Shown: piece by piece, positions 47,248-55,986 of the stretch
How positions within the stretch are numbered: the stretch's first letter is position 1
Layout: every line of letters begins with the position of its first letter
Assembly: GCF_049808615.1 (NCBI RefSeq)
Contig: NZ_JBNCAN010000001.1
Span: 186,001 to 250,000, forward strand
Direction of reading: 5' to 3'
From: Modicisalibacter sp049808615
Lineage (GTDB): Bacteria; Pseudomonadota; Gammaproteobacteria; Pseudomonadales; Halomonadaceae
Length of the DNA: 64,000 nucleotides
The notes under the pieces: generated by a model
Told to the model about the DNA's origin: nothing
The model's input: only the letters and a program-made list of their open reading frames with translations
Databases searched by the model: none
Made by a program: the position numbers and the translations under genes

Positions 47248-48489
47248 ATGCTGAACTGGGACGAATTTCACGAAGACGACACCGTCACTGCACCGGCCCC
47301 TAATCAGACAAAACCGACGGCTGCACCCAAGGCCGAGGCCAAGCCGGAAACGGAAATCAAGGAAAGCGCGGGGACCTATAAGGTCGCCGACACCGACCGC
47401 ATGGCCCGGGCCGAAAAGGCCCTGGACGAACTCGACATCGCCGCGGGTCTGGAAGAGCTCGAAATGGGCGCCGGTCGCGTCGAGGTCGACGACAAGCGCA
47501 TGATCAACGCCCGGGCCGACGTCAATCAGCTCGTTCCCTTCAAGTACGACTGGGCCTGGCAGAAGTATCTCGACGGCAGCGCCAATCACTGGATGCCCCA
47601 AGAGATCAACATGAACGCGGACATCGCCCTGTGGAAGAGCCAGGACGGCCTGACCGAGGATGAGCGGCTGATCGTGATGCGCTCGCTGGGCTACTTCTCC
47701 ACCGCCGACTCCCTGGTGGCCAACAACCTGGTGCTGGCGGTCTACAAGCAGATCACCAATCCTGAATGCCGCCAATACCTGCTGCGTCAAGCCTTCGAGG
47801 AAGCCATCCATACCCACGCCTATCAATACTGCGTGGAATCCCTGGCCATGGACGAGGGCGAAGTCTTCAACATGTACCGGGAGGTCGACTCCGTGGCGCG
47901 CAAGTCCGCCTGGAGCCTGAAGCATACCCAAGCCCTGGGCCGCCCCAACTTCCAGACCGGCACCCCGGAAACCGACCAGGAGTTCCTGCGTAACCTGATC
48001 GGCTTCTACGTGGTCACCGAAGGCATCTTCTTCTACTGCGGCTTCAGCCAGATCCTCTCCATGGGTCGGCGCAACAAGATGACCGGCGTCGCCGAGCAGT
48101 TCCAGTACATCCTGCGCGACGAGTCCATGCACCTGAACTTTGGCATCGACATGATCAACCAGATCAAGATCGAGAATCCGCACCTGTGGACACCGGAATT
48201 CCAGGACGAAGTCACCCAGATGATCCTCGAAGGCACCCAGCTCGAGATCGAATACGCCCGGGACACCATGCCCCGCGGCGTGCTCGGCATGAACGCCGCG
48301 ATCATGGAAGAATACCTGCACTTCATCTGCAACCGCCGTCTGGCGCAGATCGGCCTGAAGGAGCAGTTCCCGGGCGCGAGCAACCCCTTCCCGTGGATGT
48401 CTGAGATCATCGACCTGCGCAAGGAAAAGAACTTCTTCGAGACCCGGGTCACCGAATATCAGGTCGGCGGTGCGCTGAGCTGGGATTGA
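47248..48489 (+). CDS. nrdB: Class Ia ribonucleoside-diphosphate reductase, beta subunit
   Basis: A 413-residue subunit that holds the diferric-tyrosyl radical cofactor. The first 60 residues are a variable, alanine- and glutamate-rich extension. Seen: metal ligands in EAIHTHAYQYCVESL and DESMHLNFGIDMI, ending FFETRVTEYQVGGALSWD, the C-terminal tail that docks on NrdA. AACAGGAG precedes ATG 47248. It is expressed with nrdA or from the spacer. Confidence 0.97.
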   Translation: MLNWDEFHEDDTVTAPAPNQTKPTAAPKAEAKPETEIKESAGTYKVADTDRMARAEKALDELDIAAGLEELEMGAGRVEVDDKRMINARADVNQLVPFKYDWAWQKYLDGSANHWMPQEINMNADIALWKSQDGLTEDERLIVMRSLGYFSTADSLVANNLVLAVYKQITNPECRQYLLRQAFEEAIHTHAYQYCVESLAMDEGEVFNMYREVDSVARKSAWSLKHTQALGRPNFQTGTPETDQEFLRNLIGFYVVTEGIFFYCGFSQILSMGRRNKMTGVAEQFQYILRDESMHLNFGIDMINQIKIENPHLWTPEFQDEVTQMILEGTQLEIEYARDTMPRGVLGMNAAIMEEYLHFICNRRLAQIGLKEQFPGASNPFPWMSEIIDLRKEKNFFETRVTEYQVGGALSWD

Positions 48490-48532
48490 TTTAGAAAAAT
48501 TTGATCCTCGTATTCAGCAAGGGTCAATAAAA

Positions 48533-48558
48533 ACGCCCGAAGCGGTAACTTCGGGCGT
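48533..48558. terminator. Terminator hairpin downstream of nrdB
   Basis: ACGCCCGAAG (48533-48542), loop CGGTAA, CTTCGGGCGT (48549-48558): a perfect 10-bp stem. A run of A precedes it, so a U-run exists only for minus-strand reading; on the plus strand it is followed by CTCGG. Still, its position after nrdB suggests it marks the end of that operon. Confidence 0.55.
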
Positions 48559-48643
48559 CTCGGTAGTAGCGCCATTCAACAATGATCGCGGTCATGCCAT
48601 CACGCTCTGAAGGTGTTATCGTGTCCTGAAGGAGGTATTGCTC

Positions 48644-48757
48644 ATGACCGAACACAAGAGCATCATCAAGCGCGTCTACATTCCTACCTACGTTCGCCAG
48701 CTACCCAACGGCGAGCGGGTCACGATTCCCGGCCATTACAAAGACTCGTTGCGTTGA
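48644..48757 (+). CDS. Small basic protein of 37 residues, unknown function
   Basis: ATG 48644 is preceded by AAGGAGG at a good distance, one of the strongest ribosome binding sites in the window. The product has seven Lys/Arg and a central segment RVYIPTYVRQLPNGERVTIP followed by GHYKDSLR. No membrane helix, signal peptide or cysteine. I do not recognise a family. A strong hairpin (48763-48794) follows within 6 nt of the stop, so it looks like a complete single-gene unit. It is too short for most gene callers. Codon use appears like that of its neighbours. Evidence for expression is the signals alone. Confidence 0.6.
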   Translation: MTEHKSIIKRVYIPTYVRQLPNGERVTIPGHYKDSLR

Positions 48758-48762
48758 TAACT

Positions 48763-48794
48763 AGGCGCCCCATCCTCTCCCGGATGAGGCGCCT
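48763..48794 (+). terminator. Terminator-like hairpin after the 37-residue gene
   Basis: AGGCGCCCCATCC (48763-48775) pairs with GGATGAGGCGCCT (48782-48794) with one mismatch and a short loop. TTGCATT follows, a weak U-run. Confidence 0.6.
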
Positions 48795-48901
48795 TGCATT
48801 GGCGGCTCGGCAATACCCAATCCAATTGATCGTTATCTTTCCGCTTCTTAACGCCTACACAAACCTCAACCAACACCTTCCCTGCTTTCGTTTTTATTCA
48901 T

Positions 48902-49087
48902 AAATGTTTTAAATAGAACATTTACGAAAATACTCGACATAGTCATAAAGCTGCGCTACACACGCTTTTTTCTAAAGATTGGCGCTGCATAAGCCCGTTT
49001 TTTTAGACTAAAGGATAATGCCATGGAACAATAAGAGCATTGCTCCAATGGAATTCTGAGGCTACTCTCACCTTTGAAAACGAACAT
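48902..49087 (+). promoter_or_regulatory. Two GlpR-like operators upstream of glpF
   Basis: ATGTTTTAAATAGAACAT (48904-48921, extended palindrome 48902-48923) has the ATGTT-N8-AACAT geometry of the GlpR site. ACCTTTGAAAACGAACAT (49070-49087) matches 14 of 18 positions of the same consensus. They lie 166 bp apart in the AT-rich 48795-49231 stretch, which carries no gene. GlpR represses glp genes in the absence of glycerol 3-phosphate; no glpR is in the window. Confidence 0.6.
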
Positions 49088-49231
49088 TAATGAAAATATT
49101 ATGATCGATAAAGAAAACAAAATACGCACTTCCAAATTCCAAGATTCACTCCTGAAACTCCAGTGCTTGGGGTAATCGATCTGAATTTGCTGGGCGATGG
49201 CTCACGAACAATACAATTGGAGTAAAGCACC

Positions 49232-50059
49232 ATGTCCCCTTTCCTGGGTGAAGTTTTCGGAACGATGATCCTCATTATATTCGGCGGAGGGGTCGTCGCC
49301 GGCGTGGTCCTAAAGCATTCGAAAGCCGAAGCGAGCGGCTGGATCGTCATCACCTTCGGCTGGGGCCTAGGGGTGGCAATGGCCATCTATGCGGTAGGCA
49401 AAATCAGCGGAGCGCATATCAATCCCGCGATCACGGTCGGTCTCGCGGTCATCGGTGAATTTCCCTGGGCCAAGGTGCCGATTTACATTCTGGGCCAGAT
49501 GATTGGCGCGTTCATCGGCGCCGTAGTGGTGTGGCTGCATTATTACCCGCACTGGGAAGCCACCGAGAATCGAAGTGCCAAGCTGGCCGTTTTCTGTACC
49601 GATCCGGCCATTCCGCACACCCCTTCCAACCTGATGAGCGAAATCATCGGCACCTTCGTGCTGGTCCTAGCAGTGCTTGCCATAGGTGCCAATGAGTTTA
49701 CCCAAGGGCTCAACCCGCTGATTATCGGACTGCTGGTGCTCGCCATCGGGTTGTCCTTGGGTGGCACAACCGGCTACGCCATCAATCCAGCCAGGGATCT
49801 GGGGCCACGTCTGGCGCACTTTCTCCTGCCTGTTGCCGGAAAGGGCGGCTCAAACTGGAAATATGCTTGGATACCGATCGTAGGGCCCTTGATCGGAGGT
49901 GCTGCGGGCGGACTTTTTTACCGCCATGTATTCATCGACGGCAACACGCTGGCCATGGCTATTGCCTTGACGGTGATTGTGGCATGTCTGTCCGTCGATT
50001 TCTTCGCCGCGAGGCGGTGGTCAGCAAAACGCGACGCTTCATCTACTAAGTTGGATTGA
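49232..50059 (+). CDS. glpF: Glycerol facilitator GlpF (aquaglyceroporin)
   Basis: A 275-residue channel that lets glycerol cross the inner membrane. Six helices and both pore motifs are present: SGAHINPAITV and GYAINPARDLGPRLA; the D after the second NPAR is the usual glycerol-channel residue. GGAG precedes ATG 49232. First gene of the glp block, 59 nt before glpK. The C-terminal 20 residues are basic and soluble. Confidence 0.96.
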   Translation: MSPFLGEVFGTMILIIFGGGVVAGVVLKHSKAEASGWIVITFGWGLGVAMAIYAVGKISGAHINPAITVGLAVIGEFPWAKVPIYILGQMIGAFIGAVVVWLHYYPHWEATENRSAKLAVFCTDPAIPHTPSNLMSEIIGTFVLVLAVLAIGANEFTQGLNPLIIGLLVLAIGLSLGGTTGYAINPARDLGPRLAHFLLPVAGKGGSNWKYAWIPIVGPLIGGAAGGLFYRHVFIDGNTLAMAIALTVIVACLSVDFFAARRWSAKRDASSTKLD

Positions 50060-50118
50060 AAATCGTAACATCGACACCCGCAAGAAACACAACCATCAGA
50101 GACGCCGAGGCCAACACC

Positions 50119-51624
50119 ATGGAAAAACAATACATCATGTCGTTCGACCAGGGCACGACCAGTTGCCGCGCTATTCTCTTTAATCATGATGCACAGATCG
50201 TGGGCACCGCTCAGAAGGAGTTCACCCAGTATTACCCGACACCGGGCTGGGTGGAGCACGACGCCATGGAGATCTGGGGCAGCCAGATGGGAGTGGCGCG
50301 CGAGGTACTCGAGACCCAAGGGGTCCTGCCTTCTCAGATCGCCGCCATCGGCATCACCAACCAGCGTGAGACCACCCTAGTCTGGGATCGCCACACCGGG
50401 CGGCCTATCTGTAATGCCATCGTCTGGCAGGATCGGCGTACCGCCGAGCTGTGCGACGAACTGAAGACGCGCGGGCTAGAGGACTACATACGCGAAACCA
50501 CCGGCTTGGTGGTGGATGCCTATTTCTCCGGCACCAAGATTCGCTGGATCCTTGATAGCGTCGAGGGCGCTCAGGAACGCGCGGAGCGAGGGGAATTGCT
50601 GTTTGGCACCATGGATACCTGGATTTTGTGGAACCTGACCCGGGGCGAATGCCATATGACGGATGTCAGCAATGCGTCGCGCACCCTGCTATTCAACATT
50701 AATACCCTGAAATGGGACCAGCGCATGCTCGACGAGCTGAATATACCGGCCAGCATGCTGCCCGAGGTGCGCCCCTCCAGCGAGGTCTACGGCACGACGG
50801 GCGCCGAGATGTTCGGCGGCGCACGGGTACCCATCGCGGGTATCGCCGGGGACCAGCAGGCGGCGCTGTTCGGTCAGGCTTGCTTCGAGAAGGGCATGGT
50901 CAAGAACACCTACGGCACCGGCTGCTTCCTGCTGATGAACACCGGTGAGACCCCCGTGCCCTCGAAGTCAGGTCTGCTTACTACCATCGCCTGGGGAATG
51001 GACGGCAAGGTGGAGTACGCACTGGAGGGCGCCATCTTCATCGCCGGCGCGGCAGTGCAGTGGCTGCGTGACGAGTTGAAGCTCATCGATTCAGCGGAGG
51101 ACTCGGAGTATTACGCCGGCAAGGTGGAAGACGCCGGCGGCGTCTATGTGGTCCCCGCCTTCGCCGGATTGGGCGCACCCTACTGGGATATGTATGCTCG
51201 CGGCGCCATCTTTGGACTGACCCGGGGTACCCGCAAGGAACACATTACCCGCGCCACTCTGGATTCTCTTGCCTATCAGACCCGGGACGTCATCGACGCC
51301 ATGCAGACCGACTCGAGCATCACGTTGAAGGCCCTACGTGTCGATGGGGGCGCCGTGGCCAATAACGTCATCATGCAATCCCAGGCGGACATGCTCGGGG
51401 TCAATGTGGAGCGTCCGGTGATTACGGAATCCACTGCGCTGGGGGCAGCCTATCTCGCCGGCATCGCGGTGGGCTTCTGGACCAAGGACGAGGTCGCCAC
51501 CAAGGGTGAGGTCGAGCACGTCTTCGAGCCCAAGCTGGATGCCGAACAGCGTGAGCGCAACTATCGGGGATGGAAGAAGGCAGTGCGGCGCACAATGAAC
51601 TGGGAACGCGACGAGGCGGAGTAA
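50119..51624 (+). CDS. glpK: Glycerol kinase GlpK
   Basis: A 501-residue FGGY-family kinase that phosphorylates glycerol to sn-glycerol 3-phosphate. Seen: MSFDQGTTSCRAILF (phosphate loop), TNQRETTLVWDRHTGRPICNAIVWQD, GTMDTWILWNLTRG, AGDQQAALFGQACF and RVDGGAVANNVIMQ-type sequence. ATG 50119 (MEKQYIMSFD) matches the family start; an in-frame upstream ATG at 50056 is not supported. Follows glpF and precedes glpD. Confidence 0.97.
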   Translation: MEKQYIMSFDQGTTSCRAILFNHDAQIVGTAQKEFTQYYPTPGWVEHDAMEIWGSQMGVAREVLETQGVLPSQIAAIGITNQRETTLVWDRHTGRPICNAIVWQDRRTAELCDELKTRGLEDYIRETTGLVVDAYFSGTKIRWILDSVEGAQERAERGELLFGTMDTWILWNLTRGECHMTDVSNASRTLLFNINTLKWDQRMLDELNIPASMLPEVRPSSEVYGTTGAEMFGGARVPIAGIAGDQQAALFGQACFEKGMVKNTYGTGCFLLMNTGETPVPSKSGLLTTIAWGMDGKVEYALEGAIFIAGAAVQWLRDELKLIDSAEDSEYYAGKVEDAGGVYVVPAFAGLGAPYWDMYARGAIFGLTRGTRKEHITRATLDSLAYQTRDVIDAMQTDSSITLKALRVDGGAVANNVIMQSQADMLGVNVERPVITESTALGAAYLAGIAVGFWTKDEVATKGEVEHVFEPKLDAEQRERNYRGWKKAVRRTMNWERDEAE

Positions 51625-51707
51625 CCCCCTCACTATCCACTCGGGCAGCCCGATCGATGGTCGATTATCGCCTGAGCGGCTCTCTTCCGTGCTGATGGAG
51701 TCCATCT

Positions 51708-53387
51708 ATGCAACTGCGTGATAGCAATATCGATAAACTTGCTGGTGAGACCTTCGATGTGCTGATTATCGGAGGCGGCATCAATGGCGCCTCCGCGGCC
51801 GCCGCTCTGGCCGGCAAAGGCGTCAAGGTGGCGTTGATCGATCGCGGTGACTTCGCTGGCGGCACCAGCATGCACTCCTCCAACCTGGTTTGGGGGGGAA
51901 TCAAATACATGGAAAGCTACGATTTCGCGCTGGTCCGCAAGCTGTGCAAGAGCCGCAATCACCTGATCAAGAGCTTCCCCTCCACGGTCAAGGAGATCCG
52001 CTTCTTGACCACCATTACCAAGGGTTTTCGCTACCGTCCCAGTTATCTATGGGCCGGCACCTGGCTCTACTGGCTGATGGGCAACTGCTTTACGCAAATC
52101 CCGCGCTTTTTGACGCCTAAGTCCATCAAGGATCGCGAGGCGATCATCGATACCCAAGAGGCCGTAGGTGGATTCGAATATTCCGACGCCTATCTGCATG
52201 ACAATGACGCGCGTTTCGTTTTCAACTTCGTGCGCACCGCGCTGAACCATGGCGCTGTGGCCGCCAACTATGTCGAATCCCAAGGTGCACAACGCGAAAA
52301 CGATGGCTGGGTCACCCGAGCCCGCAATGTCATGAACGACACCACGTTCGATATTCGCGCCAAGGTGCTGATCAACGCTGCGGGCCCCTGGGTCGATCAA
52401 CACAACGCTCTAAGTCAACAGGAAACAGAACACAAGCACGCCTACTCCAAAGGCATTCACTTGATCGTACCGCGGCTGACGGATAACCAGCGGGTGTTGG
52501 CCTTCTTCGACGACGAAGGCCGGCTATTCTTCGTCATTCCCATGGGGCGCCGCACCTGTATCGGCACCACCGATACTCGCATGGAAAGTCCGGAGGTACA
52601 CGTCACCGACGAAGACGTCCAATTCGTACTGGATAATATCAACAAGCGCCTCACGCTGGACAAGGCGATTGGCCAGGACGACATCATCGCGACCCGTTGT
52701 GGCGTGCGCTCCCTGGCGGTCCAACCCAGCGGTGGCGGTAAGCGCGACTTTCTGCAACTGTCGCGCAAACACGCCATCGATACCGATGATGCGGATGCCC
52801 ATATCAGCATCTTCGGTGGCAAGCTGACGGACTGTCTGAACGTGGGTGAAGAGATCGTCACCGAAGTAAAACGTCTTGGGGTGGCAATACCCTATCCGGA
52901 TTACCGCTGGTATGGCGAGTCTCCCGAGTCGGTCAGGCAGGAGTTTTTTCATCAGGCCAAACTGATGGAACTGGATGCCCTGACGCCGGAAGAGTCGGTG
53001 GAATCCTTGTCGACGCGTCTATGGCGGCGCTATGGCGCCTACGCCCTGGATATGCTCGAGGATATCCGCGAGGACCCACGCCAGGGCGAGCTGCTGATCG
53101 AGGGCACCGAGTATCTGCGCTGCGAATTGCGTCAGGCCAAACACCGCGAAATGATCACCCGGCTGGAAGACTTCCTGCGCCGTCGCTCAAAAATATCGCT
53201 GGTCGTCGAACGGGATCGGATTCGCCAGTCACCGGGTTTGATGGAGGCCTGTGAGATCCTGTTCGGGGATCAGGCCAAAGAGCGCTTCGACGAGTACTTT
53301 GCCGATGCTTCCGACCAGCCGTTGGAGTCGCTGAGTGCCACTGCCGAGCCCAGCAATCCGGCACATTCCGAAACACTGCAGTGGTAG
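51708..53387 (+). CDS. glpD: Aerobic glycerol-3-phosphate dehydrogenase GlpD
   Basis: A 559-residue FAD enzyme at the inner membrane that oxidises glycerol 3-phosphate to DHAP and passes electrons to quinone. Seen: FDVLIIGGGINGASAAAALAG (FAD fold) near residue 18, GGTSMHSSNLVWGGIKYME, NAAGPWVDQHN, FFVIPMGRRTCIGTTDT and HISIFGGKLTDCLN. GGAG precedes ATG 51708. The C-terminal extension of about 30 residues is rich in Ser/Pro/Glu. Confidence 0.96.
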   Translation: MQLRDSNIDKLAGETFDVLIIGGGINGASAAAALAGKGVKVALIDRGDFAGGTSMHSSNLVWGGIKYMESYDFALVRKLCKSRNHLIKSFPSTVKEIRFLTTITKGFRYRPSYLWAGTWLYWLMGNCFTQIPRFLTPKSIKDREAIIDTQEAVGGFEYSDAYLHDNDARFVFNFVRTALNHGAVAANYVESQGAQRENDGWVTRARNVMNDTTFDIRAKVLINAAGPWVDQHNALSQQETEHKHAYSKGIHLIVPRLTDNQRVLAFFDDEGRLFFVIPMGRRTCIGTTDTRMESPEVHVTDEDVQFVLDNINKRLTLDKAIGQDDIIATRCGVRSLAVQPSGGGKRDFLQLSRKHAIDTDDADAHISIFGGKLTDCLNVGEEIVTEVKRLGVAIPYPDYRWYGESPESVRQEFFHQAKLMELDALTPEESVESLSTRLWRRYGAYALDMLEDIREDPRQGELLIEGTEYLRCELRQAKHREMITRLEDFLRRRSKISLVVERDRIRQSPGLMEACEILFGDQAKERFDEYFADASDQPLESLSATAEPSNPAHSETLQW

Positions 53388-53447
53388 AGGTCCGCCGGTG
53401 GGTCAATCACGCCACTGGTCAACACAAATGAATGAGGAGATATTGTC

Positions 53448-54029
53448 ATGGCTGCAAAACGCATTCTAATGCTGGTAGGAGACTTCGCTGAGGATTATGA
53501 GGTCATGGTCCCCTTTCAAGCGCTTCTAATGGTGGGACACCAGGTGGACACTGTCTGTCCGGGGAAGAAAAAGGACGATTACATCAAGACCGCCATCCAC
53601 GACTTCGAAGGCGATCAGACCTATACCGAGAAAGCCGGACATAACTTCGCCCTTAACGCCACTTTCCAGGACGTCGAGGTTTCAAACTACGACGCCCTGA
53701 TGATTGCGGGTGGGCGTGCCCCGGAGTATCTGCGACTGGACCCCGAAGTCATCAAGATGGTGCAGTATTTCGCTAGGGAAGACAAACCTATCGCCGCCGT
53801 TTGTCATGGCGCCCAGGTATTAGCTGCCGCAGAGGTAATTAAGGGACGCAAGGTGTCTGCCTATCCCGCCTGTTCGCCAGAGGTTCGGCTTGCAGGCGGT
53901 GAATTCGCCGATATCGACATCGATGCTGCCGAGACGGATGGCAACTTGGTAACGGCACCGGCCTGGCCGGCGCATCCGGCCTGGCTAGCGGCCTTCCTGA
54001 AGGTGCTGGGTACCGAGATCAAGCTGTAG
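53448..54029 (+). CDS. DJ-1/PfpI-family protein
   Basis: A 193-residue member of the DJ-1/PfpI superfamily. Seen: ILMLVGDFAEDYEVMVPFQAL at the start with the conserved glutamate, and AAVCHGAQVLAAAEVIKG, the nucleophile elbow (Cys in AVCHG). Members act as deglycases, glyoxalase III or proteases; no specificity can be read. AGGAG precedes ATG 53448. It directly follows glpD (60 nt) and is probably in the glp operon, where methylglyoxal from DHAP would be a logical substrate (inference). Confidence 0.88.
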   Translation: MAAKRILMLVGDFAEDYEVMVPFQALLMVGHQVDTVCPGKKKDDYIKTAIHDFEGDQTYTEKAGHNFALNATFQDVEVSNYDALMIAGGRAPEYLRLDPEVIKMVQYFAREDKPIAAVCHGAQVLAAAEVIKGRKVSAYPACSPEVRLAGGEFADIDIDAAETDGNLVTAPAWPAHPAWLAAFLKVLGTEIKL

Positions 54030-54082
54030 GTACCTGCTCACTATCGTGAACAGGCCCTAAAAACATATCTATAACTTGTGAA

Positions 54083-54116
54083 ATGGAGAGCGTCGTCTAA
54101 TGGCGCTCCTTTTTTA
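54083..54116 (+). terminator. Terminator after the glp block
   Basis: GGAG-CG pairs with CG-CTCC (with a 2-nt bulge) followed by TTTTTT on the plus strand (near 54109-54115). It lies between the convergent DJ-1 and mgsA genes and overlaps the last codon area of mgsA. Confidence 0.55.
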
Positions 54117-54575
54117 TGCGTTTCCTGTACTGCGCTTCGCCATCCAATCCTCGACGTCCGGAATGGCTATCTGGCAATCCTGGTCCAGGTAAGGCGAACT
54201 GATGATGAAGTCTGCGCTGGTTGCATTACAGGCGACGGGAATATTCCACAGGGCGGCCAACCGCAGCAGGGCCTTGATATCCGGATCATGGGGCTGAGGT
54301 GAAAAAGGATCCCAGAAGAAAATCAGCAAATCGAGCTTCTGCTCGGTGATAAGCGTGCCTATCTGCTGATCACCACCCAAGGGGCCGCTCATCATCGCTG
54401 CCACCGGCAACCCGAGATGCTGGGCGACTCGGGTTGCCGTCGTACCGGTACCCGTCAGTTCATGTTTTGCCAACAGGGCTTGCCAGCGCGCTGTCCATTC
54501 CAGCATCTCTTCTTTCTTGTCATCGTGGGCAATCAAGGCAATGCGCTTGCAGGCAGGAAGTGTGCGATGTGTCAT
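54114..54575 (-). CDS. mgsA: Methylglyoxal synthase
   Basis: A 153-residue enzyme that converts DHAP to methylglyoxal and phosphate. Seen: RIALIAHDDKKEEML at the start, TGTTATRVA (phosphate loop), SGPLGGDQQIG with the catalytic aspartate, IFFWDPFSPQPHDPDIKALLR and NIPVACNATSADFII. ATG 54573-54575 (MTHRTLPACKRIA) aligns with E. coli (TTRTLPARKHIA); ATG 54599 would add eight residues. It converges on the glycerol genes that produce DHAP, a sensible metabolic pairing. Confidence 0.95.
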   Translation of the reverse strand: MTHRTLPACKRIALIAHDDKKEEMLEWTARWQALLAKHELTGTGTTATRVAQHLGLPVAAMMSGPLGGDQQIGTLITEQKLDLLIFFWDPFSPQPHDPDIKALLRLAALWNIPVACNATSADFIISSPYLDQDCQIAIPDVEDWMAKRSTGNA

Positions 54576-54751
54576 TTTCCGGGGGTCAGAACGGGGCATG
54601 ATGTTGTCTCGCTTGTTTTTGATCCAAGGAAATCCAGCCCCATCCTAGCATCGTGCATGCTATCAGCATCAGTTATTTCCACCTTGGCGATCACCACATT
54701 GTGCCTCTATTCGAGCACTATCGTGGTGTAATGCTTGCTAAGATACAACTC

Positions 54752-54799
54752 ATGCGCCTGACGCAATATAGTGATATCCCTTGCTCTTTACTTTCATAA
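54752..54799 (+). pseudogene. Possible 5' remnant of an Rrf2-family regulator gene
   Basis: A frame of 15 codons starts MRLTQYSD, the typical first residues of Rrf2/NsrR-type regulators, which usually continue YALRVLMYL. Here the next residues are IPCSLLS and a stop. No further Rrf2 similarity follows. With only eight matching residues the call is tentative; it may also be a chance start or leader peptide before the efflux genes. Confidence 0.3.
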
Positions 54800-54810
54800 T
54801 CGTGGTTGCC

Positions 54811-55986
54811 ATGCCATCAGCTTGTCTTTCTTTCAAGTTTTTGAAACGTCTGCAACATCGCCTGCCACGCTTGAACGCCATCATCACACTTGTATTTTTC
54901 GCGATTGCCTTGCTGACATCCTGCTTTTCTCCACGACTGTTCGCTCAGCAATCCGACTCCGCTGACGTCACGGCGGTGATTGGCGCACGCGCCGTCCTCA
55001 CGGACTGGTCGGATCCGCTGTCCGCCCTAGGCACGCTCCGGGCCAACGAGAGCGTGACGCTTTCGTCCACGGTGACCGATACCGTGGAAGCCCTCAATTT
55101 CGAGGGCGGCGAGAAGGTCTCCCAAGGCCAGGTGCTGGTACGTCTGTCGGCGGAGGAAGAGCAGGCCAATCTGCAGGTAGCGCAAACATTGCGCGAGGAA
55201 CGGGCCAACGCGGTGGCGCGTTTGGCCAGGTTGCAGAAACGCGACCTGGCGGCGCTGGCGGATCTCGAGGACAGCAGAACCCAGCTACGCCAGGTCGAGG
55301 CGGAGATTCAGGCGCTTCAAGCAAGGCTCGATAACTACACAGTACGCGCCCCCTTCGATGGCGTAGTCGGCGCACGCCAGATCAGTGTCGGCACCCTGGT
55401 GACGCCGGGCAGCGAACTGGTGACCCTGGATGATATCGAACGAATGAAGCTCGACTTTCGTATTCCTGAAGTCCAGCTCGGCGCGATGGCTGTCGGCCTT
55501 CCCATTACGGCAACGAGCAGCGCCTATCCGGATCACCCTTTCAAGGGCACCGTCAGCATCATCGATTCCCGAGTCGATCCTGTCAGCCGCAGTGCCGGGG
55601 TACGCGCCCTGCTCGACAACGACGAGCGACTGCTGCGCCCGGGCATGCTGATGCGCATATCCGTCGCGCGGGCGACGCGTCAAACCCTGGTGATCCCCGA
55701 AAGCGCCCTGGTGCCAAAAGGTCGGCGCCAGTATGTGTGGGTCGTCCGCCAGGCAGAGAATGGCGAGGTCGAAGACGCCCCGGTCGAGCGACGGGAGGTG
55801 GAAATCGGCTCGCGGCGGGAGGGGGAGGTCGAGATTCTCGAGGGGCTCAGTGAAGACGACATGGTCGTCAGTCATGGCGGCGATCGTCTTCGGGAAGGCG
55901 TTCGGGTACGGTTGATCGGCGTCGTCGATGAAAATACCAGCGTCAGCGAGATTCTCGATACCCAGCGCAGCGAAGGGAGCGACTGA
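54811..55986 (+). CDS. RND efflux membrane-fusion protein (periplasmic adaptor)
   Basis: A 391-residue adaptor linking an RND pump to an outer-membrane channel. After an N-terminal hydrophobic segment (about residues 22-40; a lipobox-like LLTSC is included) come a barrel-sandwich domain (TVEALNFEGGEKVSQGQVLVRL), a coiled-coil hairpin of about 40 residues, YTVRAPFDGVVGARQISVGTLV and a beta-barrel. The start is uncertain: ATG 54811 is chosen but none of the candidates has a good ribosome binding site. Its stop overlaps the pump start by one base. Confidence 0.9.
   Translation: MPSACLSFKFLKRLQHRLPRLNAIITLVFFAIALLTSCFSPRLFAQQSDSADVTAVIGARAVLTDWSDPLSALGTLRANESVTLSSTVTDTVEALNFEGGEKVSQGQVLVRLSAEEEQANLQVAQTLREERANAVARLARLQKRDLAALADLEDSRTQLRQVEAEIQALQARLDNYTVRAPFDGVVGARQISVGTLVTPGSELVTLDDIERMKLDFRIPEVQLGAMAVGLPITATSSAYPDHPFKGTVSIIDSRVDPVSRSAGVRALLDNDERLLRPGMLMRISVARATRQTLVIPESALVPKGRRQYVWVVRQAENGEVEDAPVERREVEIGSRREGEVEILEGLSEDDMVVSHGGDRLREGVRVRLIGVVDENTSVSEILDTQRSEGSD

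Noticed and set aside
47245..48321. 358-codon frame on the minus strand opposite nrdB
   Set aside because: Antisense shadow of nrdB.
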